The notes: a model not told the origin generated them from the letters alone. Shown: positions 9,683 through 17,806, counted from the stretch's first letter. The stretch is DNA of 64,000 nucleotides from Cellulomonas sp. HZM (GCF_000708885.1 NZ_JEOE01000011.1:48417-112416), one strand, 5' to 3'. Numbers and translations: made by a program.

Positions 9683-10456
9683 CTACGCTCGCGTGCTCTG
9701 AGTGGCGATGGCGTCGATCTCTCCCTGCACGAACGCGAAAAGCTCGCCACCGGCCATGACCCAGGTTGGCACAGAGGTACGACGCTCCCGCCCGTGGGAG
9801 TAGAGCGTCAGCACCGCGCGCCCGTCGAACCGGTAGGCACTGAACAGCGCGTCACCTGCGCGGACGTACACCTCGACGGCCCCACCACCGGGCTGCGCGA
9901 GAGACTTGTACTCAGTGATGGCCTCGTTGATCTTCGCCACGACGGACTCAGGGGTGGCCGCGAAGCGTTGTGCCAGGTTGCTCATCGTCGCTGCGTCGTT
10001 CGGGTCGGGCAGGAAGACGCGGATCCGCGACCCCTTCGTCTTGGCGACTCGTTCCAGGCGGTGACGGTGAGCGTTGCGCCACGTGTTCGCGTAGGCGACG
10101 AGGATGTCAACGTGCACGGCTCCCTCGAAGAGCTCGCCCCACTCGACGTCGTCGAGGTACTGGTCGGTGACCCGGGTGATGCCGGACTCGACGACGTCTG
10201 CGGAGAGCTTCGCCTTGGCCAGCACCTCAATCGCGAACGCCCGGCGTCCAAAGAGGTCCCAAGCGACGGTCAGCAACCCCGTCGCGACGAGCAGACCTCC
10301 GACCTGCCCCAGGAACGCCTCCCAGAGAGTTCCGTCAGCCCAGGGCTGCACGGACAGCAGCATGAGTCCCAGGCCCGCGATGACGAGCGCGGCCGCGATG
10401 AGGACCGCCGCCAGCGTCGTCACCTTGCTCTCGATGGGCTGCCGGTTCCGCTGCAC
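9683..10456 (-). CDS. Two-TM protein with unassigned cytoplasmic domain, operon with exonuclease
   Basis: A 257-residue protein with two hydrophobic segments near residues 12-35 and 46-68, then about 185 cytoplasmic residues. The soluble part has alternating strands and helices (VHVDILVAYANTWRNAHRHR, IRVFLPDPND, VEVYVRAGDALFSAYRFDG), resembling a phospholipase D-like fold without clear HKD catalytic motifs. I do not recognise the family. It starts an operon with the DEDDy exonuclease and two mini-genes inside the island. A membrane-anchored sensor or effector paired with a nuclease would fit phage defence, but that is inference only. Confidence 0.7.
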   Translation of the reverse strand: MQRNRQPIESKVTTLAAVLIAAALVIAGLGLMLLSVQPWADGTLWEAFLGQVGGLLVATGLLTVAWDLFGRRAFAIEVLAKAKLSADVVESGITRVTDQYLDDVEWGELFEGAVHVDILVAYANTWRNAHRHRLERVAKTKGSRIRVFLPDPNDAATMSNLAQRFAATPESVVAKINEAITEYKSLAQPGGGAVEVYVRAGDALFSAYRFDGRAVLTLYSHGRERRTSVPTWVMAGGELFAFVQGEIDAIATQSTRA

Positions 10457-10503
10457 GGGATCGAACGTAGTTGCACGGTTGCCCGGGTTGGTCGAGACGC
10501 GCC

Positions 10504-10598
10504 CGTACGCATTCGGTCGTATCCGTACACGCCTGGGTGGCCGGCCGGCTGAACGGGTGGATCACGTACGAAACCCGTGTACGAAAGCTCACCCGTAC
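10504..10598. promoter_or_regulatory. CGTAC-repeat region upstream of the truncated recombinase
   Basis: Five copies of CGTAC/GTACG occur within 95 bp (10504, 10524, 10565, 10579, 10594), several as CCCGTACG. Two form an inverted repeat (CGTACG-AAACCC-GTGTACG at 10565-10583). The region separates the divergent membrane protein operon from the recombinase start and may be an operator or a recombination subsite array. Confidence 0.45.
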
Positions 10599-10685
10599 GG
10601 AACTGGGCCCTGGCGTTTCCGTGCGCCGCCGGCTACGACTACGTCCTGGCGCCGGCGAACGACCGGACCAGAGAGGGGCGGTTCG

Positions 10686-10796
10686 ATGGCGTTGCTCGGC
10701 TACGCACGGGTCTCGACTCGCGACTCCCACCGCTGCGCCAGGTCGTCGATCGACACGCGGTCGACTGGTTCATCGAGTTGCTTGTCGAAGTCGTAG
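10686..10796 (+). pseudogene. Serine recombinase (resolvase/invertase), N-terminal remnant
   Basis: After a GAGAGGGG ribosome-binding site, the frame opens with MALLGYARVSTRDS, the N-terminus of serine recombinases including the nucleophile Ser of the YARVST motif. Family similarity ends at about nt 10727; the frame then runs through unrelated sequence (antisense to the next gene) to a stop at 10796. Full-length members have at least 180 residues, so this is a 5' stump left by a deletion. It may once have mobilised the island. Confidence 0.75.
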
Positions 10797-11158
10797 ACCC
10801 AGAACTCGTCGAAGTTGCACAGCACGACGTACCGGGGGCGGTCGGGGACAGCCTGGACCCAGTAGTCGAACGCCTGACGGTAATGGCGGCGGAGGTCGAC
10901 GCCCTCGCGTTTCATCTCGATGAGCACGCGTGGCTTCCACATGAGGTCCGCGAACGCAGTGCCCTTGCGGTCCTCTGACTTGATGCGGGCCTCGAGCGTG
11001 GCACCCGCCTCCTGGATACCGCCGTGTCCGAACGCACGGAACAGCCGGTCGAGGAACGTCTGCGCCTCGCCTTTCTCGTCCCCGATCAGATGCTGATGGC
11101 GCCACTGGGCAAACGCCATGAGTGCGAGGCGAAGCTCGACCGTCGTTGGGTTCGGCAC
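10700..11158 (-). pseudogene. Type IIG restriction-modification enzyme, N-terminal remnant
   Basis: 152 residues with a PD-(D/E)XK nuclease core: KGTAFADLMW (Asp71), VLIEMKREG (Glu81-x-Lys83), YRQAFDYW, and RYVVLCNFDEFWVYD. This is the opening domain of large single-chain restriction-methyltransferases, which run to 900 residues or more with an N6-adenine methylase after it. Here the frame stops after QRWES plus six residues antisense to the recombinase stump. Both the methylase and specificity regions are gone, so it should not modify DNA; residual nuclease activity cannot be excluded. Confidence 0.75.
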
Positions 11159-11217
11159 GCACGCTAGCGTGCCAGGTCAGCGCGACGAAGGGTCCGGGAC
11201 CCGCCGGTGAACTGCCG

Positions 11218-12309
11218 TCAGCACGTCACGTGCCGCCCGAGTCGTTCCAGGGTCAGCGCGAGTGGCCGGCGACACTTGGAGCACCACAGCCCCGTCGGGT
11301 TTCCGGGCTGTCTCACAGGCTGCCGATAGCTCGGCGCCAGGGCGTGGGCAGCGGATCTCGCCGCTCGGCTCGCCGCACGCTCGGCTTCCTGCGCCTCCCA
11401 GGCGAGACGATCTTGGTCGGCCTGGCCCGCGACTCGCGAGCGCTCCTCGCGGACGTCGACCACTGTCGGCGTGACGAGGCCAAACTCCCGGTCGAGGACG
11501 CAATCGTTGAGAGCGGCGAGCCCGAGTTGCGCAACCTCGGTCACGGGGGCCGGGAAGACTCGCCCACCAACCGTTCGCAGGTTCCCTGCCCACCAACGTG
11601 GGTCAACCCGTGCTGCCTCGAGGGGTACGCCGGGCGCCCACAGCGTCCCGACGTTCGCATCGATCGGGTTGACGAAGTGGATGGGTCGCGCTGCCGCCGC
11701 AAGCAGGCGGGTCAACGGCACGAGCTTGAACCCTGCGAGCTCAGGACCGTCCTGCGTGCCGCGGATTACCGGCCGGAGGTAGCGCCCGGTGTGCCCGAAC
11801 ATCCATATCGCCGTGACGCTGGCTTTCCGGTACGCCTCGTCCTTCGCCCTGAAGGCTTCCGGGGTGTACGCCTTGTACTCGACTTCGATCGCCACGCGCT
11901 TCCCGTCGGGCCACGTGACCATGACGTCAGGGCGCCTGTGGACGTCGGGCGCCCACTCCTCCTCGTTGACGACGACGTCGACCACTCGGGCGACTTGCCC
12001 ACGCGCCCACTCTGCGAGGAGGTGCTTCGCTTGCAGGTGGTTCAACGACTCCGGGCCGCCCGGGTGGGAGTGCGCGGTCCGGTGGAAGAAGTGGTCACGG
12101 ACGCTCTGCCCCTTGGTGGAGAGAGGCCGAGGTGAATCACATCCCGGCACCGGGCACGAGTAGTGCGCGAGAGCAGTGGCTCGTCGTTCGCCTGCCTCGC
12201 CAACGCCGAGGAAGACGAGCTCGCCTGTTCGGTCGTCGCGCGCGAGTACCTGCGCTGTCTCGCCGCGCGCGAACCGTGCGTACTGCTCAGCGATATCGTC
12301 CTCGTACAT
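11218..12309 (-). CDS. CoiA-like nuclease-domain protein
   Basis: A 363-residue protein resembling competence protein CoiA: CPVPGCDSPRPL and HFFHRTAHSHPGGPESLNH (Cys/His-rich N-terminal part), then HLQAKHLLAEW and a nuclease core RRPDVMV (Asp128) with IEVEYKA (Glu144-x-Lys146). The C-terminus has a Cys pair (LWCSKCRRPL), a probable zinc knuckle. CoiA proteins act on incoming DNA during transformation, and relatives are common on mobile elements. The ATG at 12309 follows TAGACC by 6 nt, a weak leaderless -10. It is the island's rightmost gene, 59 bp before the restriction-enzyme remnant on the same strand. Confidence 0.75.
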   Translation of the reverse strand: MYEDDIAEQYARFARGETAQVLARDDRTGELVFLGVGEAGERRATALAHYSCPVPGCDSPRPLSTKGQSVRDHFFHRTAHSHPGGPESLNHLQAKHLLAEWARGQVARVVDVVVNEEEWAPDVHRRPDVMVTWPDGKRVAIEVEYKAYTPEAFRAKDEAYRKASVTAIWMFGHTGRYLRPVIRGTQDGPELAGFKLVPLTRLLAAAARPIHFVNPIDANVGTLWAPGVPLEAARVDPRWWAGNLRTVGGRVFPAPVTEVAQLGLAALNDCVLDREFGLVTPTVVDVREERSRVAGQADQDRLAWEAQEAERAASRAARSAAHALAPSYRQPVRQPGNPTGLWCSKCRRPLALTLERLGRHVTC

Positions 12310-12679
12310 GCGGAGGGTCTACCGCACAGCACTGACACGACGCGTCGGCTCGCACCTTCTATCGCGGAGGATGCTCTCCATACCCGGTTTACTCCCGGGA
12401 TTGCCGATGATTCCGAGTGAGACCACCTGAGGGCGTCCCCGCCATCATCCCTGGTCAGAGGCGGTTTCGATGATGGGCGATGAGACCGCATTGGCCTCAA
12501 GATGCGTCTCCGTAGGTTGCAGGTTCGAGTCCTGACGGGGGCTCCCATACAAGTCTGTGACCTGCACGTCCGTCCATGTGGGCGCCAGCCTCGACGTCTG
12601 CGGCGCGCATCAAGTGCGACCGCGTTCTCGCGGAACCGCCGTGCAGGCACGGCGCACATCTGCGGGGCAACGGCCGGCT
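12310..12679. other. Intergenic stretch holding the right island end
   Basis: No convincing gene in 370 bp. It contains the weak upstream region of the CoiA-like gene and the attachment repeat at 12509-12555. The sequence right of the repeat looks like ordinary flanking DNA. Confidence 0.6.
12509..12555 (+). repeat. Island attachment-site copy, right
   Basis: Matches 44 of 47 bases at 6659-6705, including 25 consecutive bases of the tRNA-Arg T-arm region. The tRNA 5' half is absent here, so this is the displaced 3' end left when the element inserted. The two copies are 5,850 bp apart. Confidence 0.85.
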
Positions 12680-13387
12680 CTACGAGCGTCGGCCGCCGTG
12701 TGCGAAGAGCCACCTCTCGATCTCATCTGCTGCGACGTCGCGATGCTGAGCGGTGGACGCTTCGCTCGACCATCTTTGCAGCAGCTCGGTGTAGGCCGCG
12801 TAGGTCGACGCCGGCCACCAGAAGCGTTGCCCCGGTGGCCGCCAAGTGCTCGGAGCAGGCAGCCGCGTCAGGGCGGCAGCAACGAACGAATCCAAGATCA
12901 GGCACGGATGGTCGGCCTCGCCACCACCCGCGAAGTACAAGAACTTGGTGGAGAACGGCGGGCCCATGAATCTGACGAGGTTTCGACCCTCGGGGGCCAT
13001 CACGCGGTACGCGCTGTCGGCGTCGGTCTGAGCGAGTGAGGCGGCTTGGGCGAGCGCTTCACCGATTCGCTCAGGTGCGGCGGCGACAGCGGCGATCCGG
13101 GCTCGGTTGTTGCGGTTCTTCGTGCCCGTGCCCCACGCGAGCGTCGCCCAGAGCAGGCGCCGAGCTCCGGCAGCGTCCCTGCGGGCACCCTCCGCCAGTG
13201 CGAACACGTCGGCGCGCGTCAAGCTCGCATCGGCAGTCGAGAACATCTCGTCACCCAGGCTGTGCTTGGCCAGTTCGTCGGCCCACCAGGCAGTCCGAAC
13301 GCTGATCCGTTGCGCGAGCACCAGGTCCGTACGACGCCCGAGGGCGCCAGGTTGTGCGAGCTCGGTTGGAAGCGGGACGTCGATCAT
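12680..13387 (-). CDS. OGG-fold DNA glycosylase-like protein
   Basis: A 235-residue protein of the 8-oxoguanine glycosylase-fold family: LLWATLAWGTGTKNRNNR, then RFMGPPFSTKFLYFAGGG (Lys148) and PCLILDSFVAAAL (Asp166). The Lys and Asp fit the catalytic pair of bifunctional HhH glycosylases, suggesting excision of an oxidised base. It lies 6 bp after a 125-residue gene on the same strand. Position 125 bp outside the attachment repeat makes it probably chromosomal, although an older, larger element cannot be excluded. Confidence 0.75.
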   Translation of the reverse strand: MIDVPLPTELAQPGALGRRTDLVLAQRISVRTAWWADELAKHSLGDEMFSTADASLTRADVFALAEGARRDAAGARRLLWATLAWGTGTKNRNNRARIAAVAAAPERIGEALAQAASLAQTDADSAYRVMAPEGRNLVRFMGPPFSTKFLYFAGGGEADHPCLILDSFVAAALTRLPAPSTWRPPGQRFWWPASTYAAYTELLQRWSSEASTAQHRDVAADEIERWLFAHGGRRS

Positions 13388-13393
13388 GATCCT

Positions 13394-13771
13394 TCATCGT
13401 CCTCGGCTAGGAGTATCTGAAGCGTCGGACTGGACCGGCACCGTCAAGTCCCACATCGCTTGCTCGAGCCGTTCGGCGTCGCCCGGGTCAGCGAGCACAC
13501 CGAACAAGACGTGCTCGCCCGTGCCCGTCCCGAACTCGACGGGCAGCCAGGACGACGACCGGACATCGGCATAGTCCACGACCACCACTGCTGGATCCGT
13601 GCCTGGTCTCAGCGCGACGCGCGCGAAACGGTGCAGCGTCATGACCACGAACAGTCGCCACGGGCTCGTGGAGTCTCGGAGCCGGGCGACAGCGAGGAAA
13701 GGTTCACCAGGGAGCAGGTACGGGCGGAGCGCGTCGAAGAGCTCCGCTTCGGGGATCGGTGCACGTGTCAC
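13394..13771 (-). CDS. Hypothetical protein, operon partner of the OGG-fold gene
   Basis: A 125-residue protein of alternating strands (FLAVARLRD, WRLFVVMTLHRF, PAVVVVDYADV) with a PH-like or small beta-barrel feel; no family recognised. The GTG at 13771 overlaps the stop of a 10-codon frame (MSVLTGTVTP) whose ATG at 13800 has GGGAGG 9 nt upstream. Either that mini-frame couples translation to this GTG, or the gene originally began MSVLTGTVT and has suffered an indel. The glycosylase gene follows after 6 bp. Confidence 0.6.
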   Translation of the reverse strand: MTRAPIPEAELFDALRPYLLPGEPFLAVARLRDSTSPWRLFVVMTLHRFARVALRPGTDPAVVVVDYADVRSSSWLPVEFGTGTGEHVLFGVLADPGDAERLEQAMWDLTVPVQSDASDTPSRGR

Positions 13772-14087
13772 GGGGTCACCGTGCCGGTGAGCACCGACAT
13801 GTGCGCAGACCTCCCGTGGCACACCACCTCGGGCAGACTGAATCGGGGCGACTGGAAGGTCGTCATGCGGCGCCGCCGTCAGCGGGGCCGCATGGCGCCG
13901 TACGGCGCATTGACGACGGCGATCGCCGAGACGACCACCACGACGAAGCGAGGCTCGGTCCATCGCGAGCCTCGCTTCTCACCGGCATCCGTCCGACGAG
14001 CGGCAGACCACGGGTCGCTCGCGAGACCATCTGTCCACAGGTCGGAAGCGCCGTCGGGTACGGCTACGCCCGCCGGGAACGCCGCCC
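13772..14087. other. Intergenic stretch with a terminator and a palindrome
   Basis: No gene in 316 bp. It holds the leader mini-frame near 13771-13800, a perfect 14-bp palindrome GCGCCGTACGGCGC at 13895-13908 (possible operator) and the hairpin at 13945-13978. Confidence 0.6.
13945..13978 (-). terminator. Hairpin terminator after the SDR/hydrolase operon
   Basis: A perfect 13-bp inverted repeat (GAAGCGAGGCTCG with its complement) and 8-nt loop, 110 bp past the SDR stop. There is no T-run on the minus strand. Confidence 0.55.
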
Positions 14088-14873
14088 TCACGTCTGCGTC
14101 GTCAGCCCGCCGTCGATCACGAAGTCCGCCCCGGTCACGTTCGCCGCCACGTCGCTCGCCAGGAACGCGACGAGCTCCGCGATCTCCTGCGGCCGCGTGA
14201 ACCGCCCGGTCACCGACTGCCCGGCCGCCGCGGCAGACACCGCAGCGGGGTCGCTGCCCGCTGCGAGCCCGACGGTCGCCGCGACCCCGTGCTCCCCCAG
14301 CCACAGGTCGGTCGCGACCGGCCCGGGACTGATCGTGTTGAGGCGCACCCCCCGAGGCCCGACCTGCTTGGACAGCGCCTTGGAGAAGTTCGTCAGCGCC
14401 GCCTTCGCGGCCCCGTAGTCGATCACGTCGGGGTCGGGCAGGAACGCGTTGACGGAGCTGATCGTCACGACGGACCCACCCCCGGCGTCCAGCATCGACG
14501 GCAGCACGGCGCGGGTCGCGCGGACCGCCGCCATCAGGCTGAGGTTGATCGTCGCGGCCCACTCGTCGTCGGTCACGGCCAGGAAGCCGTCCACGCGCGG
14601 CGTGACAGCCCCGACGTTGTTGACGAGGAGGTCGACCGAACCGAGCTCGAGCGCCGCCGCGACGAGGGTCGCCGGGCCGTCCGGGGTCGAGAGGTCCACC
14701 TCGACCGGGAGCACCGTCCCCGCGGACACGAGCGCGTCGAGATCGGCGCTCCGAGTCCGCGCGCCGGCCACCACGCGCACGCCCTCGCGCACCAGCGTCC
14801 GGGTGACGGCGAGCCCGATGCCCTTGCTCGCACCCGTGACGACCGCGAGCCGGCCCTCGAGCCCCAGGTCCAT
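14088..14873 (-). CDS. Short-chain dehydrogenase/reductase
   Basis: A 261-residue classical SDR with the Rossmann motif TGASKGIG (about 14-21), NNVG, the Ser of SVVTISSVNAF, and YGAAK in place of the usual YxxxK arrangement (Tyr, Lys four residues on), then PGPVATD. It should reduce or oxidise a carbonyl/alcohol using NAD(P). The ATG at 14873 overlaps by one base the stop of the alpha/beta hydrolase gene, so the two are co-translated. Substrate unknown. A LysR regulator is transcribed divergently from the operon. Confidence 0.85.
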   Translation of the reverse strand: MDLGLEGRLAVVTGASKGIGLAVTRTLVREGVRVVAGARTRSADLDALVSAGTVLPVEVDLSTPDGPATLVAAALELGSVDLLVNNVGAVTPRVDGFLAVTDDEWAATINLSLMAAVRATRAVLPSMLDAGGGSVVTISSVNAFLPDPDVIDYGAAKAALTNFSKALSKQVGPRGVRLNTISPGPVATDLWLGEHGVAATVGLAAGSDPAAVSAAAAGQSVTGRFTRPQEIAELVAFLASDVAANVTGADFVIDGGLTTQT

Positions 14874-15670
14874 CACAGTCCCTGGCCGAGGAGCCAGGTG
14901 GAGACCGCCTGCGCGACCTCCTGCCATCCGTGGTCGATGGTCAGCGAGTGCCCGCGGCCCTCGAACTGCCGCAGCTCGGTGACGGCCGACGAGTCGCGGT
15001 ACTGCTTGAACGTCGAACGCGTCACGACGTCGGGGACGGTGTGGTCGGCGGTGCCGGAGATCAGGAGCAGCGGGCCGCGGTCCTCGTTCTTGGTGTCGAC
15101 GGCCGCCTGCGAGTGCAAGACGAAGTTCGCCGCGGCCGCCTGGAACAGCGGGCGAGCGGGCGACGGGATGGTCCACCGCTCGAACAGCTCGTCGGACTCC
15201 TCCTGCGGCACGGCGTTGCCGAAGCCGAACCGGAACTGCTCGCGCGTGAGGGACACCGCGCGGTGCAGGTTGGCGGGGTTGCCGAGCGCGGGGAACCCGG
15301 CGCGCAGCTGCGCGAGCGGCAGCGGGAGAACCCCCTTGATCTGTGCCGGGTCGATCGCGACGGCGGCGGCCGCGCGCCCCTGGCCGAGCAGCTTCTCCGC
15401 GATGAGCCCCCCGAACGAGTGGCCGACGAGGACCGGCGGCGCGGGGAGCGCGGCGATGATCTCCGCGTAGTGCTCGACGGCGTCGTCGATGCTGACGTCC
15501 GCGACGTCGTCGGCCCTCTCACGAGCCTCGGCGACCGTGCCAGGCTCGCCGGGCCACCCCGGTGCGACGGGCGCGTAGCCCGCCTCGCGGAACAGGTCGA
15601 CCCACGGTTGCCAGCTGGTCGCATGCAGCCAGAGGCCATGGATGAAGACGACGGGGCGGGCGGTGTCCAT
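14873..15670 (-). CDS. Alpha/beta hydrolase
   Basis: A 265-residue hydrolase with oxyanion-type HGLWLH, nucleophile elbow GHSFGG and a late GRGHS His. These give a Ser-Asp-His triad, the acid probably in SGTADHTVP. Likely an esterase or lipase-like enzyme acting on a small substrate in the cytoplasm. GGAGG lies 5 nt before the ATG at 15670. It is first in the operon with the SDR and divergent from the LysR gene, a layout that usually means the LysR protein controls the operon. Confidence 0.85.
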   Translation of the reverse strand: MDTARPVVFIHGLWLHATSWQPWVDLFREAGYAPVAPGWPGEPGTVAEARERADDVADVSIDDAVEHYAEIIAALPAPPVLVGHSFGGLIAEKLLGQGRAAAAVAIDPAQIKGVLPLPLAQLRAGFPALGNPANLHRAVSLTREQFRFGFGNAVPQEESDELFERWTIPSPARPLFQAAAANFVLHSQAAVDTKNEDRGPLLLISGTADHTVPDVVTRSTFKQYRDSSAVTELRQFEGRGHSLTIDHGWQEVAQAVSTWLLGQGL

Positions 15671-15815
15671 GAGGGCCTCCGAGCTGTGACGGGCGGGCCG
15701 TGCGAGGTTTCCAGCCAACCCGCGCGCAGGCCGCGGCGTCCAAGACGCAAACCGGACGGATCGATAAGCGTTCGCGGCCCTGACCAGCCGCTACGGTGTG
15801 CGCGGGAGGAGGGTG

Positions 15816-16766
15816 ATGGATCTCGACCTGCGGCTGGTCAGGTACTTCGTCGTCGTGGCCGACGAGCTGCACTTCGGGCGCGCCGCCGCACGCCTGCACA
15901 TCAGCCAGCCCGCGCTCTCCCAGCAGGTCCGAAAGCTCGAGGACGCCGTGGGCGGGCGGCTGCTCACGCGCGACAGCCGGCACGTCGAGCTCACCGCGCG
16001 CGGCGCGACCTTCCTCGACGACGCCCGCCAGCTGCTCGCCATAGCCGAGCGCATGCGGCAGGACCCCGCCGTCAACAGCGTCCGCATCGCGCACGTCTTC
16101 GAGCTCACGACGAGCCGCGTCGTCGCGGACGCCTTCGCCGCCGCGCACCCCACGGTCCAACTCGTCGAGCGCTCCATGGACAGCTCCCGCCAGCTCGACG
16201 CCCTCCCGTCCGACCGGCTCGACGTGGCGATCCTGCGCGTGACGCGCCAGATGGTCGAGCAGCACCCGACGGGCTGGCACCACCGACCGCTGCGTCGCGA
16301 GCCGATGCTGCTCGTCGGACGTCCTGGCGCCTCGGGACCCTCGAGCATCGCTCTCGACGAGCGCCCGGTCGACGTCTTCGCCGACGCCGCCGGGTCAGGC
16401 CTCTACAACGTGCACGGCGAGTACCTCACGGCGCTCGAGCGCGCGACCGGCATCTCGCTGCGTTGGTTGGGCAACCCGGGGACGTTCCAGAACTGCCTGA
16501 GCGTGTGGACACGGACGACGAGCGGCACCGTCCTTCTCGAGTTCGAGAGCTACGCCGCGCGCTACGCCGAGTCGGGGCTCCCCGTGCACACGATCACCGG
16601 CATCGCACCCGTGTACCCGTGGTCGGTCGCGTGGCGGCACGAGCAGCCCTCCCAGGCGACCGCAGACTTCGTCCGAGCGGCACTCGCGGTCGCGCGCGAA
16701 CGCGGCTGGGACGCCGAGCCGTCGGGCTCGGCGACACCGTGGACGCCTCCCGACGACCCGGGCTGA
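15816..16766 (+). CDS. LysR-family transcriptional regulator
   Basis: A 316-residue regulator with an N-terminal winged helix-turn-helix (LRLVRYFVVVADELHFGRAA, then SQPALSQQVRKLE) and a C-terminal effector-binding domain. The ATG at 15816 follows a GGAGGAGG ribosome-binding site; an upstream start adds six unneeded residues. Divergent placement 145 bp from the hydrolase/SDR operon suggests it activates or represses those genes; sites with the LysR T-N11-A pattern would lie between 15671 and 15815. Confidence 0.9.
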   Translation: MDLDLRLVRYFVVVADELHFGRAAARLHISQPALSQQVRKLEDAVGGRLLTRDSRHVELTARGATFLDDARQLLAIAERMRQDPAVNSVRIAHVFELTTSRVVADAFAAAHPTVQLVERSMDSSRQLDALPSDRLDVAILRVTRQMVEQHPTGWHHRPLRREPMLLVGRPGASGPSSIALDERPVDVFADAAGSGLYNVHGEYLTALERATGISLRWLGNPGTFQNCLSVWTRTTSGTVLLEFESYAARYAESGLPVHTITGIAPVYPWSVAWRHEQPSQATADFVRAALAVARERGWDAEPSGSATPWTPPDDPG

Positions 16767-16792
16767 CGACCCCGCCGACGGATCGACCCGAC

Positions 16793-16798
16793 TACGGT
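16793..16798 (+). promoter_or_regulatory. Leaderless -10 element of the GNAT gene
   Basis: TACGGT ending 6 nt before the GTG at 16805; no ribosome-binding site precedes the start. Confidence 0.55.
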
Positions 16799-16804
16799 CT
16801 GACC

Positions 16805-17311
16805 GTGCATCCCCTGCCGACGCCCGCGCTGCGCCCGTACCGATCACCCACGGACGCCGCGGCCACGTTCGAGGTCTTCCAGGCGGCGATCCGTCGGACG
16901 GCGGCGACGGTCTACGACGCCGACCAGGTCGAGGCCTGGGCCGGGTCCCGCGACGTCGACCTGACGGCGTGGGACGAGCGGCGGCGCACGGCATTCACGG
17001 TCGTCGCCGAGTGCGACGACCCCCTCGTCGGCTCCGCCGGGGTCGTCGGGTTCGCGGACCTGCTGCCGGACGGCGTCGTCGACATGCTGTTCGTGCACCC
17101 GGACGCGGGCGGCCGGGGCGTCGCCCGCTCGCTCGTCGCCGCCGTGCGTGCCGAGGGCACCGCGCGCGGGCTGACGGAGCTGCGGACGTTCGCGAGCCGC
17201 AGCGCGCAGCCCGCGTTCGAGCGGTTCGGGTTCGAGCTCGTCGCCGACCGTCCCGGCAACCTGGCTCGCGGCGTCGTCGTCCCGAACGCCGAGCTGCGCT
17301 GCCGACTCTGA
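16805..17311 (+). CDS. GNAT-family N-acetyltransferase
   Basis: A 168-residue acetyltransferase. The acetyl-CoA site is VDMLFVHPDAGGRGVARSLV (strand 4 and the GxG loop), followed by RTFASRSAQPAFERFGF, the usual C-terminal part. Relatives resemble YafP-type GNATs (DVDLTAWDER region). It transfers an acetyl group to an unknown amine. The GTG at 16805 is chosen because TACGGT sits 6 nt upstream, a leaderless pattern. It is transcribed in the same direction as the LysR gene, 38 bp downstream of it. Confidence 0.85.
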   Translation: MHPLPTPALRPYRSPTDAAATFEVFQAAIRRTAATVYDADQVEAWAGSRDVDLTAWDERRRTAFTVVAECDDPLVGSAGVVGFADLLPDGVVDMLFVHPDAGGRGVARSLVAAVRAEGTARGLTELRTFASRSAQPAFERFGFELVADRPGNLARGVVVPNAELRCRL

Positions 17312-17317
17312 GTGCGG

Positions 17318-17719
17318 TCACTCCCGGAGCACGGCCGCCACGGCGCTCACCTCGACGAGAGCGCCCGGAACCCCGAGCCCCGCGACGACCGCCGCTGTGA
17401 CCAGGGGCGGCGCGCCGTCCGTCGCGAGCAACGGCGCGACCGCACCGTAGGCCTCGCGAAGGTCGGCGTCGGCCGCGATGAGGACGGTCCACTGCACGAC
17501 GTCGTCGAAAGAGGCGCCCGCCGCACGCAGCGCGACCCCCGCGTTCTCGACCGCGCGGCGCGACTGCTCGGCTACCCCGTCCCCGACGACGACCCCGGTG
17601 ACGTCGACGCCGTTCTGGCCGCCGACGTAGACGGTCGTCGCACCCGGCGGCACGACGGCGACGTGGCTGAACGCCGGGCTCACGACGAGCCCGGCCGGCT
17701 GCAGACGTGTGATCTCCAT
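17318..17719 (-). CDS. RidA-family protein (enamine/imine deaminase)
   Basis: A 133-residue protein of the YjgF/YER057c/UK114 trimeric family: YVGGQNGVDVTG, NAGVALRAAGASFDDVVQWT and VEVSAVAAV. RidA members hydrolyse reactive enamines from PLP enzymes. The canonical catalytic Arg in the last strand (R near I/VE) is not obvious, so this may be one of the RidA subfamilies with another role. It is convergent with the GNAT gene; the stops are 6 bp apart. Confidence 0.8.
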   Translation of the reverse strand: MEITRLQPAGLVVSPAFSHVAVVPPGATTVYVGGQNGVDVTGVVVGDGVAEQSRRAVENAGVALRAAGASFDDVVQWTVLIAADADLREAYGAVAPLLATDGAPPLVTAAVVAGLGVPGALVEVSAVAAVLRE

Positions 17720-17806
17720 GGGTCGACCGTCCCACCGCCCTCTGACACGACCACCGGCGCACGGAGAGCACCGGCCCCGGCGTGCGTGACGTGCCACGAT
17801 GTGGCC

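Noticed and set aside
12480..12560. A second tRNA gene at the right island end
   Set aside because: Only the T-arm and acceptor 3' strand are present; there is no D-arm or anticodon arm, so it is the displaced 3' end.
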